The notes beneath the pieces are model-generated. The model was not told the DNA's origin. It searched no databases and saw only the letters and a list, made by a program, of their open reading frames with translations. This document shows positions 1 to 8,339 of a stretch of 64,000 nucleotides of DNA, piece by piece (position 1 is the stretch's first letter; every line of letters starts with the position of its first letter). The DNA lies in NCBI GenBank assembly GCA_020622165.1, contig JACNMN010000012.1, forward strand, positions 87,129 through 151,128. The letters are read 5' to 3'. The translations under genes were made by a program, and so were the position numbers. Source of the stretch: Boseongicola sp. H5 (GTDB lineage Bacteria; Pseudomonadota; Alphaproteobacteria; Rhodobacterales; Rhodobacteraceae).

Positions 1-496
1 CATCGTCGATGTGCTGATGTCGATCCCCTACATGTTCGTGCTGATCCTGCTTCTGGTGGTCTTCGGGCGCTCCATGCTGATGCTGTTCATCGGGATCGGG
101 CTGGTCAGCTGGCTGGACATGGCGCGGATCGCGCGCGGTCAGACGCTGACGCTCCGCAACAAGGAGTTCGTGGAGGCCGCCGTTGCGACGGGTGTCGGCC
201 CCTTCACCATTATCCTGCGCCACATCGTGCCCAATCTGCTGGGCGTGGTGATTGTCTATGCGACGCTGCTGGTCCCCTCGATGATCATCTATGAAAGCTT
301 CATCAGCTTTCTGGGCCTTGGGGTGCAGGAACCGCTGACAAGCTGGGGCGCGCTGATCAGCGAGGGCTCCGGAGAGATGGTGAACGGGACGCTCTGGATG
401 CTGCTGGTCCCGCTGTTTTTCTTTGTCGTAACGCTCTTCGGCTTCTTCTTCGTCGGCGACGGGCTGCGCGATGCGCTCGATCCGAAGGATCGGTGA
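1..496 (+). CDS. Peptide-type ABC transporter permease, DppC/OppC family (5' truncated)
   Basis: This is the C-terminal part of an inner-membrane permease of the dipeptide/oligopeptide/nickel ABC importer family. The frame is open to the left edge and ends at 496, giving about 164 residues with at least four hydrophobic segments. The cytoplasmic loop EFVEAAVATG followed by LRHIVPN is the EAA-type motif that contacts the ATPases, and a DVLMSIPYMF stretch typical of DppC precedes it. Two cognate ATPases follow after 29 bp, so the gene belongs to a permease-ATPase-ATPase operon whose binding protein and first permease lie outside the window. The substrate cannot be told from this part. Confidence 0.93.
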   Translation, partial: IVDVLMSIPYMFVLILLLVVFGRSMLMLFIGIGLVSWLDMARIARGQTLTLRNKEFVEAAVATGVGPFTIILRHIVPNLLGVVIVYATLLVPSMIIYESFISFLGLGVQEPLTSWGALISEGSGEMVNGTLWMLLVPLFFFVVTLFGFFFVGDGLRDALDPKDR

Positions 497-525
497 TGAC
501 ACGTTTCCCGAAGGATCAATAACGA

Positions 526-1491
526 ATGCCGCTTTTGGAAGTCACCGACCTGACGGTCAGCTTCGATACCCCCGATGGCATCGTGCGCGCCGTCAACGGA
601 ATGAGCCTTACGCTGGAGCCCGGCGACACGCTTGCGATTGTCGGCGAAAGCGGCTCCGGCAAGACACAACTGGCCTTCGGCATCCTCGGTCTGCTGGCCA
701 AGAACGGCAAGGCCGAGGGAAGCGTGCGGTTCAACGGCCAGGAAATCCTCAACCTGCCGGAGTCGAAGCTGAACCGGATCCGCGCCAACGAGATCGCGAT
801 GATCTTTCAGGACCCGATGACCTCGCTGAACCCCTATATGCGGGTCGGAGACCAGATGGCCGAGGTCCTGATGCTGCATCAGAGCAAATCCAAGCATGAC
901 GCGCTGGAGGAAAGCGCCGCGATGCTGGACGCGGTGCGCATTCCCGATGCCCGGTCGCGTCTGCGGATGTATCCGCATGAGTTCTCCGGCGGGATGCGGC
1001 AGCGGATCATGGTGGCGATGGCCCTTTTGTGCCGCCCGAAACTGCTGATCGCCGATGAGCCGACGACGGCGCTGGATGTGACCGTGCAGGCCCAGATCAT
1101 GGAACTGATGGCCGATGTACAGCGCGATTTCGGCACGGCGCTTGTGCTGATCACCCATGATCTGGCGATCGTGGCGGGCACCTGCGCCGAAACGCTGGTG
1201 ATGTATGGCGGGCAGGTGATGGAACGCGGGCCCACCGATGACGTGTTCGAGGCGCCGGCCCATCCCTATACCCTTGGCCTTCTGAAGGCCGTGCCACGGC
1301 TCGATGTGCCCCAGCCCTCGCTTGAGACCATTCCGGGCGACCCGCCGGATCTGACCGATCTGCCGCCGGGCTGTCCGTTCAGCCCCCGCTGTCCGCTGTC
1401 CCACGATCCCTGCACGAAAACCATGCCCCCGTTGGAGGCGTTCGACACCGGACGGTTCAGGGCCTGTCACGCCAGCCGGGAGGCGCTGTAA
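526..1491 (+). CDS. Peptide-type ABC transporter ATP-binding protein, DppD/OppD family
   Basis: A 321-residue ABC ATPase that would energise the upstream permease at the cytoplasmic face. Walker A is GESGSGKT at residues 40-47, the signature is FSGGMRQR, and Walker B is [12 protein letters not shown]. The C-terminus carries the oligopeptide/dipeptide-transporter extension with clustered cysteines (GCPFSPRCP, then further Cys), as in DppD proteins. It starts 29 bp after the permease. Its stop overlaps the next ATG by one base (TAATG), which indicates translational coupling. Peptide, nickel or other small cations or glycosides are possible substrates; the sequence does not decide. Confidence 0.93.
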   Translation: MPLLEVTDLTVSFDTPDGIVRAVNGMSLTLEPGDTLAIVGESGSGKTQLAFGILGLLAKNGKAEGSVRFNGQEILNLPESKLNRIRANEIAMIFQDPMTSLNPYMRVGDQMAEVLMLHQSKSKHDALEESAAMLDAVRIPDARSRLRMYPHEFSGGMRQRIMVAMALLCRPKLLIADEPTTALDVTVQAQIMELMADVQRDFGTALVLITHDLAIVAGTCAETLVMYGGQVMERGPTDDVFEAPAHPYTLGLLKAVPRLDVPQPSLETIPGDPPDLTDLPPGCPFSPRCPLSHDPCTKTMPPLEAFDTGRFRACHASREAL

Positions 1492-2516
1492 TGAGCAACA
1501 TCCTGATGCAGGTCGAAAACCTCAGCGTCACCTTCGGCATCCCGCGCCGCGGTGGCTGGCCATGGACGCCGCCGGACCAGCTACAGGCGGTCTCCAACGC
1601 CTCGGTCACCTTGAAGGAGGGGGAGACGCTTGGTCTCGTGGGTGAAAGCGGCTCGGGCAAATCGACACTTGCCCGCGCCATCGTGGGCACCGTTCCGGTA
1701 AGCGGGGGCCGGGTGCTGTGGAAAGGCAAGGACATGGTCGGGCTGTCGGCCGCCGAGACCCGCGCCCATGGCCGCCACGTGCAGATGGTCTTTCAGGACC
1801 CTCTGGCGGCGCTGAACCCGCGGATGACCGTGGGCCAGGTCGTGGCCGAACCGTTGGTCACGCATTTCCCGGATCTGAGCAAATCCGAAGTGCGGGACAA
1901 GGTCGGTGCGATGATGGAGCGGGTGGGCCTGCTGCCCGCGCTGGTCAACCGCTATCCGCATGAGTTTTCCGGCGGACAGTGTCAGCGGATCGGCATCGCG
2001 CGGGCGCTGATCACCGAACCGGAACTGGTGGTCTGCGACGAGCCGGTCAGCGCGCTGGACGTGTCGGTGCAGGCGCAGGTGGTGAACCTGTTGCAGGATC
2101 TGCAACGCGACATGGGTCTGTCCCTTCTGTTCATCGCCCATGATCTGAGCGTGGTCCGCCATATCTCGAACCGGATTGCGGTGATGTATCTCGGGCGGAT
2201 CGTCGAGACGGCTGAAGCGGGCGAGTTGATAGCCAATCCTCGCCATCCCTATACCAAGGCGCTGATCGCCTCGGTTCCGATCCCCTCTCCGAAGGCTGAA
2301 CGGGCGCGGCACCGCCCCGTGCTGGAAGGCGAACTTCCCTCCCCACTCGCCCCGCCCTCGGGATGTGTGTTCCGCACACGCTGCCCGATTGCGCAGCCCG
2401 ATTGCGCGGAGGTGCGGCCCGAATTGCTAGAAGTCGCCGACGGGCACATGGTTGCCTGCCCGCATCATGACGATGCCGCAAACGCGGATCAGCAACCTGC
2501 CGAAAGCGTCAACTGA
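1491..2516 (+). CDS. Peptide-type ABC transporter ATP-binding protein, DppF/OppF family
   Basis: A 341-residue partner ATPase of the preceding gene. Walker A is GESGSGKS at residues 51-58, the signature is FSGGQCQR, and Walker B reads LVVCDEPVSALD. The C-terminal GCVFRTRCP block with later cysteines is the usual Opp/Dpp extension. The first 35 residues contain an insertion (IPRRGGWPWTPP) before the Walker A region, which is common in OppF-type subunits. The gene is coupled to the upstream ATPase through a one-base overlap. It converges with the DUF1513 gene 79 bp downstream. Confidence 0.93.
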   Translation: MSNILMQVENLSVTFGIPRRGGWPWTPPDQLQAVSNASVTLKEGETLGLVGESGSGKSTLARAIVGTVPVSGGRVLWKGKDMVGLSAAETRAHGRHVQMVFQDPLAALNPRMTVGQVVAEPLVTHFPDLSKSEVRDKVGAMMERVGLLPALVNRYPHEFSGGQCQRIGIARALITEPELVVCDEPVSALDVSVQAQVVNLLQDLQRDMGLSLLFIAHDLSVVRHISNRIAVMYLGRIVETAEAGELIANPRHPYTKALIASVPIPSPKAERARHRPVLEGELPSPLAPPSGCVFRTRCPIAQPDCAEVRPELLEVADGHMVACPHHDDAANADQQPAESVN

Positions 2517-2558
2517 CGGAAACGCGGCCGCGCCCTCGTTCTGCCCCTGCGCTTGCCA

Positions 2559-2593
2559 TCCCCGTTGGCGGGGACCGGGCGGGAAGCCGCCCG
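2559..2593. terminator. Two tandem GC hairpins between convergent operons
   Basis: In the 79-bp gap between two convergent stop codons there are two adjacent perfect stems. The first is TCCCCG/CGGGGA with a TTGG loop (2559-2574). The second is CGGGCGG/CCGCCCG with a GAAG loop (2576-2593). Neither is followed by a clear U-tract on either strand, so this is a plausible but unproven bidirectional terminator or RNA-end stabiliser. Confidence 0.4.
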
Positions 2594-2595
2594 CG

Positions 2596-3678
2596 CTAGG
2601 CCAGGCTGACCAGATGGTTGTCCCACTGCAGTGCGTCGTGGCGGGTTCGGACCACCGACCCGCCCGCGATTGTCAGGATATCCCCGCCGCCCGTAGAGGC
2701 GACGAAGCCCCCCGGCGCCGGGCCCAGACCGCAGACATCGGCCACCGCGACGGCCCCCAGAAACACGCCGCTTTCGCCGTCAAACCGGTGGATCGCGCCA
2801 CCACGGGGAGATGTGATGGCGACCTCGGCACCGTTTCCGGAGAAACTGACACTGCCGGCATAGCCCCGCAGGCCGCGTTGGATCTCCCCCGGGGCTTCCA
2901 GCAGTCGCGGCGCCCCGCCGCCCAACCGGTGAAGCAGCAGAAGAGGCGGGTGGATCGTCTCGGCGCCCTGCCACTGCATGGCCGCCGCCACAACCCCGTC
3001 AGGGCGGATCGACAGGTGCCGGATCGAGTTCAGACGCTGCGCGTCGGGCAACGCGATCTGATCCAGCACCGCGCCACGGTCGTCCAGATAGGTGAGGTTG
3101 GCGCGCATTGTCGGCAGGTTGAGCTTGGCCCGGCCACTATCGGGATGGGTGGCGGTGCCACCATTGGCAACGATCAGCGTGTCGGAGCCCGGCAGACGCC
3201 GCAGATCATGCGGCCCGATGCCACCGGACGGTATGTCGCCGATGCGCGCGTAACCTGAGCCCGCATCCCAGATGCCGATCCGGCCTTCAAGCGTCTCAAG
3301 ATCGTTTTCGGTCGTGTAAAGCCGTGCGCCATCGGCGGAAAAGCTGCCATGGCCGTAGAAATGGCGGCCGGGCGGTGCGGCAAGCCGCGCCGTATGCACC
3401 CCAGTCGCGCAATCGATCACATCGGCGAATGTGCCCGGTCGGCGGGCGAAGGCCACCGCCTGTGGATGGTGGGGATGGGCGGCGGCGGCATGGCCCCGGC
3501 CGGGTAGCGGAAGCGAAAAGACAAGGTGCCCATCCGGGGTGAGCCCGCACAGCCGATAGGTGCCGTCTGTTGCCCGCGCAGCGGACAGGTAACCGGGATC
3601 GCCCGCATCGGCCCAGCTTGCCCGCGGCACCGATGCCGCAGCCAGGATCCCCGCAAGGAACGCTCTGCGCGACGGCAT
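2596..3678 (-). CDS. DUF1513-family periplasmic beta-propeller-like protein
   Basis: A 360-residue protein of the DUF1513 family, usually found beside imelysins. The chosen ATG at 3678 gives the N-terminus MPSRRAFLAGILAAASV, an arginine-led, Tat-like export signal. It begins one base after the stop of the upstream imelysin gene. A longer frame extends to 3879 but runs into that gene. The rest contains repeated strands with HGSFSADGARLYTTEND- and NGGTATHPDSGRAKLN-type blocks, consistent with a propeller fold. The molecular function of the family is unknown to me. The context (two imelysins plus a di-haem cytochrome) points to a periplasmic metal-linked role. Confidence 0.88.
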   Translation of the reverse strand: MPSRRAFLAGILAAASVPRASWADAGDPGYLSAARATDGTYRLCGLTPDGHLVFSLPLPGRGHAAAAHPHHPQAVAFARRPGTFADVIDCATGVHTARLAAPPGRHFYGHGSFSADGARLYTTENDLETLEGRIGIWDAGSGYARIGDIPSGGIGPHDLRRLPGSDTLIVANGGTATHPDSGRAKLNLPTMRANLTYLDDRGAVLDQIALPDAQRLNSIRHLSIRPDGVVAAAMQWQGAETIHPPLLLLHRLGGGAPRLLEAPGEIQRGLRGYAGSVSFSGNGAEVAITSPRGGAIHRFDGESGVFLGAVAVADVCGLGPAPGGFVASTGGGDILTIAGGSVVRTRHDALQWDNHLVSLA

Positions 3679-3679
3679 G

Positions 3680-4696
3680 CTAGTCTCCATCCAGCGCGTT
3701 GAACCCCGCGGCGATGCCCAGAGCAGGCCCAAGCTCGGCCCGGAGAACGCCACCGGCGTCGCGCACGGCCTGTTGCAGAACCTCGACCCGCAGCCGTCCC
3801 GCCGGCGTTTCGACGCCGGCAAAGACCGGATCGTCCAACGCCTCCGCCCGGGTGATGGCATGCTGAAAAGCACGGTCAAGCCGGTCCCGGATCTCAGGGC
3901 GGGAGGCCGCCAGCCGGCGGGCCAGATCGGCCTGGCTGATCAGCGACATCTGCACATGGCGAAGCGAGCGCCCCGAGCGCCACGCCTCTGCCTGTCGCGG
4001 ACGGGGGCGCTCGAACGTCCCCATGGGACGGCCGAGGCGCAGATCGGCGGTGAACTCCAGCCCCTCGGACAGCGCACCGAAAAGCGTGCGCAGGGCCTCG
4101 TCACGGCTTTGATAGGTGTCATTGCCGCCGGCGTTGCGCATCAGGCCCGCATGGGTTTCCTGCCAATCGGTCAGAATGGCGCGCGCGCTTTCATGGGCAT
4201 CGGCACTCGCCGCCCGGATCAGCGCGCAGCGATAGGCCGCAGGCTCAAGTGCCTGTATCTCGGGGTCATAGAGAAGGAACTCCAGCGCGTAGAATCCCCG
4301 CGCCGCCACCGATACGGTCGCGTAGCTTTCGGCGGTTTCGATAACCGGGTCTTGAGCGCGGACCAGATCGGAAAGGCTGCGGGGCGTGGCCCCGCGCGTG
4401 TCGGGCCAGAAGGCGAGAGCGAAGCTGCGGTTGTCGGTCTCGGCGGGTCCGAAGCGCAGATGGCTGACGCGGATCCACGCATCGAACGCATCGCCATAGG
4501 CGGCGCGCAGAGCCTCGGAGGAAGGATCGCAATCGCTTCTTGCCGCGGCGGCAAGATCGCCGGTTTCGGCCGCCAGAGCCTCGAACCCGGGCAGAATGTG
4601 ATTGTCGAGAATGTCGTCGATCACGTCAGATGCGGGCTGGGCCGCCACCGCCATGGGCAAAAACAGCGCCAGACAAAGAATTTCCAGCCGCATCAC
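3680..4696 (-). CDS. Imelysin-family periplasmic protein (variant lacking the GxHxxE histidine)
   Basis: A 338-residue imelysin-like (Peptidase_M75) protein with a signal peptide (LEILCLALFLPMAVAAQ). The family is helical and is linked to iron-regulated periplasmic or outer-membrane functions. At residues 134-139 the sequence is GFYALE, where the larger imelysin in this operon has GYHAVE, so the histidine of the GxHxxE motif is replaced. The ATG overlaps the stop of the di-haem protein gene by 4 bp (ATGA). Both imelysins are probably co-expressed. Whether this one has lost metal binding or serves as a structural partner is not determined. Confidence 0.9.
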   Translation of the reverse strand: MMRLEILCLALFLPMAVAAQPASDVIDDILDNHILPGFEALAAETGDLAAAARSDCDPSSEALRAAYGDAFDAWIRVSHLRFGPAETDNRSFALAFWPDTRGATPRSLSDLVRAQDPVIETAESYATVSVAARGFYALEFLLYDPEIQALEPAAYRCALIRAASADAHESARAILTDWQETHAGLMRNAGGNDTYQSRDEALRTLFGALSEGLEFTADLRLGRPMGTFERPRPRQAEAWRSGRSLRHVQMSLISQADLARRLAASRPEIRDRLDRAFQHAITRAEALDDPVFAGVETPAGRLRVEVLQQAVRDAGGVLRAELGPALGIAAGFNALDGD

Positions 4697-6246
4697 AGGC
4701 TCTCCAGAAAACGGATCAGGGCGGCCCGATCTTCGGGCGGCATTTCCACCACCTGATCGCGGGCCGATTGCGCCTCTCCGCCGTGCCAGAGGATGGCCTC
4801 CAACAGGTTTCGGGCGCGCCCGTCATGCAGGAAATAGGTGTGCCCGCTCACCGTCTCCGTCATGCCGATCCCCCAAAGCGGGGCGGTACGCCATTCCCGG
4901 CCATCGGCGCGCCCCTCGGGCCGGTTGTCGGCCAGCCCCTCGCCCATATCATGAAGCAGCAGATCCGTGTATGGCCAGATCAACTGAAAGCTCTGGGCCG
5001 TATCGCCCTGAAGCCGATGGGTGACATGGCTGGGCACGTGGCAGGCGACACACCCGGACGTATTGAAAACCTCCTTGCCGCGCAGCACCTCCGGATCATC
5101 CACATCGCGGCGGGCGGGCACGGCGAGATTCTGACTGTAGAACGTCACAAGATCCAGGCCGACCTGATCGATCTCGAACCCGTCCTGCTCGGGGTTGGCC
5201 CCGTCCAGCGCCTGCCGGCAATCGGTCTGCGCCGGGGTGCATTCACCCCAGCCATTGGGGTGAAGCGGGCTCGAAATCCCGATATCGCCCGCAAAGGCGC
5301 CTGCGGATTGCTCCAGCACCGTGGGGTTGCCCGCCTTGTGACCGAACCGGCCCAGCATCGGCTGATCGTGGACAAGGGACCACACCACCTGCGGACGCCC
5401 GGAGATACCGTCGCCATCGGCATCCTCCGGATCGGCATGCGCCAGAATATCCTCGACCGGGATCGCTTCCAGAAGACCCAGCCCGATCATCTGCGGGGCG
5501 ACGCGCGGCGACAGCATGGCCTCGGGATGCAAGGGCCCATAACCAAGGTCTTCCGCGGTGTAGACCGGCGCCCGCAAGCTCGCCGTTTCGCCGCCGGACA
5601 GCTCGACAAGGGTTTCCTCGTACACGATGCCAAGCGAGTACTCCGCGGCATGGCCCGGCAGGCTGAAATCCTGCAACTGTGTGCCATAATTCGGGTCGGC
5701 CTGCGTTGCGATATAGCCTGCGATTTCGTCCATCGGGCTACCGCCCGGGATCGAGATGCGCAGAAACATCGAGACCGCACTGTCCTGCGGCCCCTCCGGC
5801 GGATGTCCACGGCCGTCTTTCAGGTGACATCGCTGGCAGGACCGCGCGTTGTAAAGCGGCCCCAGTCCATCGCTGGCGATGGTGGACGCCGGTGGCGAAA
5901 CCCAGAGCCGCCGGAAAAGCCCGTTGCCGACGCGGAAATCCAACTCCTCTTCAAAGGACAGATTGGCCGAGGGTTGCGAAAACGCATCCGCGTTGTTGCG
6001 CGCCCGAACCGTGGCGGCGCCGCCGGAGTTTTCCTCGAAAGGTTGCGCGGTGCTGAAATCGTCGGTCAGGGCCGTCACGGCCGCGATCCGGGCGGCCTCC
6101 TCCTCGGTGCGGGGGACAATGTCCAGATGGACATCGCGAAGCTCCGACCAGTCAGCCGGCGCAGGTGTCGCGGTCTGCGCCGCGATCAGCGCCGGCAGGG
6201 CAAAAGCCACGGCAACCGGCAGGCAGGCAAGAAAGACCTTATACAT
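4693..6246 (-). CDS. Di-haem c-type oxidoreductase-like protein (DHOR/DUF1111 family)
   Basis: A 517-residue periplasmic protein from the ATG at 6246, which opens directly into a signal peptide (MYKVFLACLPVAVAFALPALIAAQ region); the upstream extension of the frame has no such sense. Two haem-binding CxxCH motifs are visible: CQRCH at residues 137-141 and CVACH at 399-403. A DADGDGISGR segment (residues 275-284) is typical of this family. It lies between two imelysin genes, the usual partnership. Likely role: electron transfer in the periplasm coupled to metal handling; the substrate is unknown. Start at 6246 is preferred over 6294. Confidence 0.92.
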   Translation of the reverse strand: MYKVFLACLPVAVAFALPALIAAQTATPAPADWSELRDVHLDIVPRTEEEAARIAAVTALTDDFSTAQPFEENSGGAATVRARNNADAFSQPSANLSFEEELDFRVGNGLFRRLWVSPPASTIASDGLGPLYNARSCQRCHLKDGRGHPPEGPQDSAVSMFLRISIPGGSPMDEIAGYIATQADPNYGTQLQDFSLPGHAAEYSLGIVYEETLVELSGGETASLRAPVYTAEDLGYGPLHPEAMLSPRVAPQMIGLGLLEAIPVEDILAHADPEDADGDGISGRPQVVWSLVHDQPMLGRFGHKAGNPTVLEQSAGAFAGDIGISSPLHPNGWGECTPAQTDCRQALDGANPEQDGFEIDQVGLDLVTFYSQNLAVPARRDVDDPEVLRGKEVFNTSGCVACHVPSHVTHRLQGDTAQSFQLIWPYTDLLLHDMGEGLADNRPEGRADGREWRTAPLWGIGMTETVSGHTYFLHDGRARNLLEAILWHGGEAQSARDQVVEMPPEDRAALIRFLESL

Positions 6247-6302
6247 GAAATGCACCTGTTGCGGGCGGCGTGAGACGAGATCCCACACCGCCACTGCCCA
6301 TA

Positions 6303-7565
6303 TTACTCGAACACGGCAGAGGGATTATCCAGACTGTCGGAGCCCTCGAAGGCGATCTGATCCAGATCGAGCGCGGCCACGAGCCGTTCAATACTCTCGG
6401 TCTGGGCGATAAGCCCGTTTACCCCGCCCATGATCAGGGCTTCCCCGGCCTCGTCTCCGCGTTCCAGCATCTGATCATAGGCAAACCCGGACTCCGCCGC
6501 CGTCTTGATCCGGCCAAGCGCCATCAGCGTGTCAGAGAGACGTGTGCGCATCTCACGGTCAAGCTCGGGGTCGACCGCTGCGGCCAGATCGGACAGGGAC
6601 GGACCCGCCACAAGCGTACCGTCAACACGGACATATTCGCCGAGATAGACATTCTGCATCCCGATCCCGTTGTAGAAATGGCTGTTATGGGTGTTGTCGG
6701 AGAAGCAATCATGCTCCTCCTCCGGATCGTTCAGCATCAGGCCAAGACGCATGCGTTCGCCCGCCAATTCGCCGTAACTCAGGCTGCCCATCCCGGTCAG
6801 CATCGTTGCAAGTCCGCTTTGGGGGTCATCGAGCAGCTCTTCGCGGGCAGCGCCGCCTTCGGCCCATTGTGCGGCCATCCATTCAAGATCGCTGACCAGA
6901 AGGTCCGTCGCGGCGGTCAGATACGCGGCCCGACGATCGCAATTGCCGCCGGTGCAGGCATCACCCGCCGCATAATCCGTCCAAGGCCTGTCGCCCGCGC
7001 CGGGCCCGTGCCCATTCAGATCCTGACCCCAAAGCAGGAATTCGACGGCGTGATATCCGGTGGCCACATTCGCCTCGACCCCGTCGGCCTCGTGCAAGGT
7101 GTCCTGCAGCAGTGCGGGGGTGATTTCGGCGGCATCCACATCGGTTCCGGACAGGGTGAAGCTGGCATTCGCCACCACGTTCAGGGCCGCGAACTCGTTT
7201 TCATCGGTCGGGCCGCCATAGGCGCCATCCACATAGTCGATCAGACCTTCGTCCAGCGGCCAGGCATTCACGCGGCCTTCCCAATCGTCCACGATGGCAT
7301 TGCCAAAGCGATAAACCTCGGTCTGCTGATAGGGCACGCGGGCGGCGATCCAGGCAGCGCGGGCGGCGGTCATGTTCTGGGCCGACGGTTCGGCAACCAG
7401 CGCCGCGACCGCATCTTGCAAACGCTCCGCGGTGATCAGGGCGTCGGTGTATTTCGCCTGCGCCATGTCGGCATAGTGGCTGACCACATCGCTTGCATCC
7501 TGCGCCTGGGCGCCGGTTGCAAGCCCCGCCACCAAAGCCGTGCCGGTCAGAAGAAGTCGTTTCAT
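6303..7565 (-). CDS. Imelysin-family protein, IrpA-like
   Basis: A 420-residue periplasmic imelysin with signal peptide MKRLLLTGTALVAGLATGAQAQ. It keeps the GxHxxE motif as GYHAVE at residues 170-175. It also has the acidic and aromatic pattern of IrpA-type, iron-regulated proteins, including a C-terminal SLSYGELAGERMRLGLML block and an EEHDCFSDNTH segment. It is transcribed ahead of the di-haem gene with a 56-bp gap. Its ATG overlaps the stop of a small upstream frame by 4 bp. IrpA-like proteins are associated with iron limitation; the substrate and any peptidase activity are unproven. Confidence 0.93.
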   Translation of the reverse strand: MKRLLLTGTALVAGLATGAQAQDASDVVSHYADMAQAKYTDALITAERLQDAVAALVAEPSAQNMTAARAAWIAARVPYQQTEVYRFGNAIVDDWEGRVNAWPLDEGLIDYVDGAYGGPTDENEFAALNVVANASFTLSGTDVDAAEITPALLQDTLHEADGVEANVATGYHAVEFLLWGQDLNGHGPGAGDRPWTDYAAGDACTGGNCDRRAAYLTAATDLLVSDLEWMAAQWAEGGAAREELLDDPQSGLATMLTGMGSLSYGELAGERMRLGLMLNDPEEEHDCFSDNTHNSHFYNGIGMQNVYLGEYVRVDGTLVAGPSLSDLAAAVDPELDREMRTRLSDTLMALGRIKTAAESGFAYDQMLERGDEAGEALIMGGVNGLIAQTESIERLVAALDLDQIAFEGSDSLDNPSAVFE

Positions 7566-7765
7566 CGGGAATAATCCTTAGGGTTGCCGTCAGTATTGGA
7601 ATGACTGAAATCCCGGAGCGGGCTGTTGCGCTCCAGCGCATCCAGCATTGGCTCCAACCCCGCCTCGCAACACCCATCGAGGCAGAGTGCGGACCAGACG
7701 GTCTCCCCCCTGTCGGACGGATAAGAAGCGTGATCGCGTTGGAAACGTTGGCGGCGGGACCACAT
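7562..7765 (-). CDS. Small Cys-containing protein coupled to the imelysin operon (hypothetical)
   Basis: A short frame that ends in a 4-bp ATGA overlap with the imelysin start. Starting at the ATG at 7765 it has 67 residues and a good Shine-Dalgarno (CCCGGAGAA, about 7 nt upstream). An alternative ATG at 7795 adds ten residues but has no visible ribosome site. The protein contains the motif ALCLDGCCEAGLEPMLDAL (three cysteines) and a basic N-terminus (WSRRQRFQRDH), with no signal peptide. I do not recognise a family. The coupling and the ribosome site are the main reasons to believe it; a cysteine-based metal- or redox-sensing role would be a guess. Confidence 0.5.
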   Translation of the reverse strand: MWSRRQRFQRDHASYPSDRGETVWSALCLDGCCEAGLEPMLDALERNSPLRDFSHSNTDGNPKDYSR

Positions 7766-7829
7766 GGCCAGTTCTCCGGGATCTATCCAGGGCATGGCGA
7801 TGGGCTTTGCCGCGAGTCGCGCAAAGCGT

Positions 7830-7872
7830 GACTAATTTCGTCGGATAAATCAATCCCGAGTTTTTTAGTCGG
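7830..7872. promoter_or_regulatory. Inverted pair of GACTAA-N5-TCGG sites upstream of the imelysin operon
   Basis: Upstream of the operon two copies of the same 15-base pattern GACTAA-N5-TCGG face each other. One is on the plus strand at 7830-7844; the other is on the minus strand within 7856-7872, where it forms the imperfect dyad CCGAGTTTTTTAGTCGG. The position, about 65-110 bp before the first gene, suits an operator. Imelysin operons are typically iron-regulated, so an iron-responsive regulator is the natural candidate, but I cannot name it from the sequence. The 100 bp between this pair and the Hpt gene stop show nothing else. Confidence 0.45.
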
Positions 7873-7972
7873 AAACTACGCGGAGATCTTCGTGAAAGGC
7901 CGAAGCATTCGAGACACGGCCGTCACGGGCCAAGGAGCGACCGCAGGAGTGAAGCCGCCGGGCCGATCGGCG

Positions 7973-8317
7973 TCAGGGCGCCGTGTCCAGGGCAAGTTCC
8001 ATTTCGTCCAGCAGCGTCTCGATCCGCTGGCGGCAATCGGCCCAACCATCGGCATCGAGCGGCTTTGACAGCCGGCCCTCGACATCCAGGGCAACCTTTC
8101 CCAGATCTTCGAAGCCCAGTGTCGGCGCCACGCCGGCGGTCTTGTGGGCACGTCCGGCGATTTCGTCGATCAAACGCTGCTGAAGGCCCTGCTCGTCGAT
8201 GGCCAGCATCAGCGTTTCGATCTCCAGACAACGATCGCCAAGACGTTCGAGAAATCGTTCTCGAACGCCGCCGACCACTGACGCGATCATTTCAGAATTG
8301 GCCGTCATGGATGACAT
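7973..8317 (-). CDS. Hpt-domain phosphotransfer protein
   Basis: A 114-residue, almost wholly helical protein consisting of a single histidine phosphotransfer domain. The phospho-accepting His58 lies in RAHKTAGVAPTLGF, the usual HxxKG-like context (here HKTAG). The ATG at 8317 was chosen because the longer frame overlaps the upstream response regulator by more than 50 bp. In a relay it would pass phosphate between receivers and a kinase. It follows two receivers and a kinase on the same strand, which supports a multistep phosphorelay. Confidence 0.85.
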   Translation of the reverse strand: MSSMTANSEMIASVVGGVRERFLERLGDRCLEIETLMLAIDEQGLQQRLIDEIAGRAHKTAGVAPTLGFEDLGKVALDVEGRLSKPLDADGWADCRQRIETLLDEMELALDTAP

Positions 8318-8339
8318 GGGACAGATCCGGTCAGGGGCA

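Noticed and set aside
4540..6273. Long plus-strand frame opposite the di-haem cytochrome gene
   Set aside because: Antisense to a gene with two CxxCH motifs and a signal peptide; no conserved features of its own.
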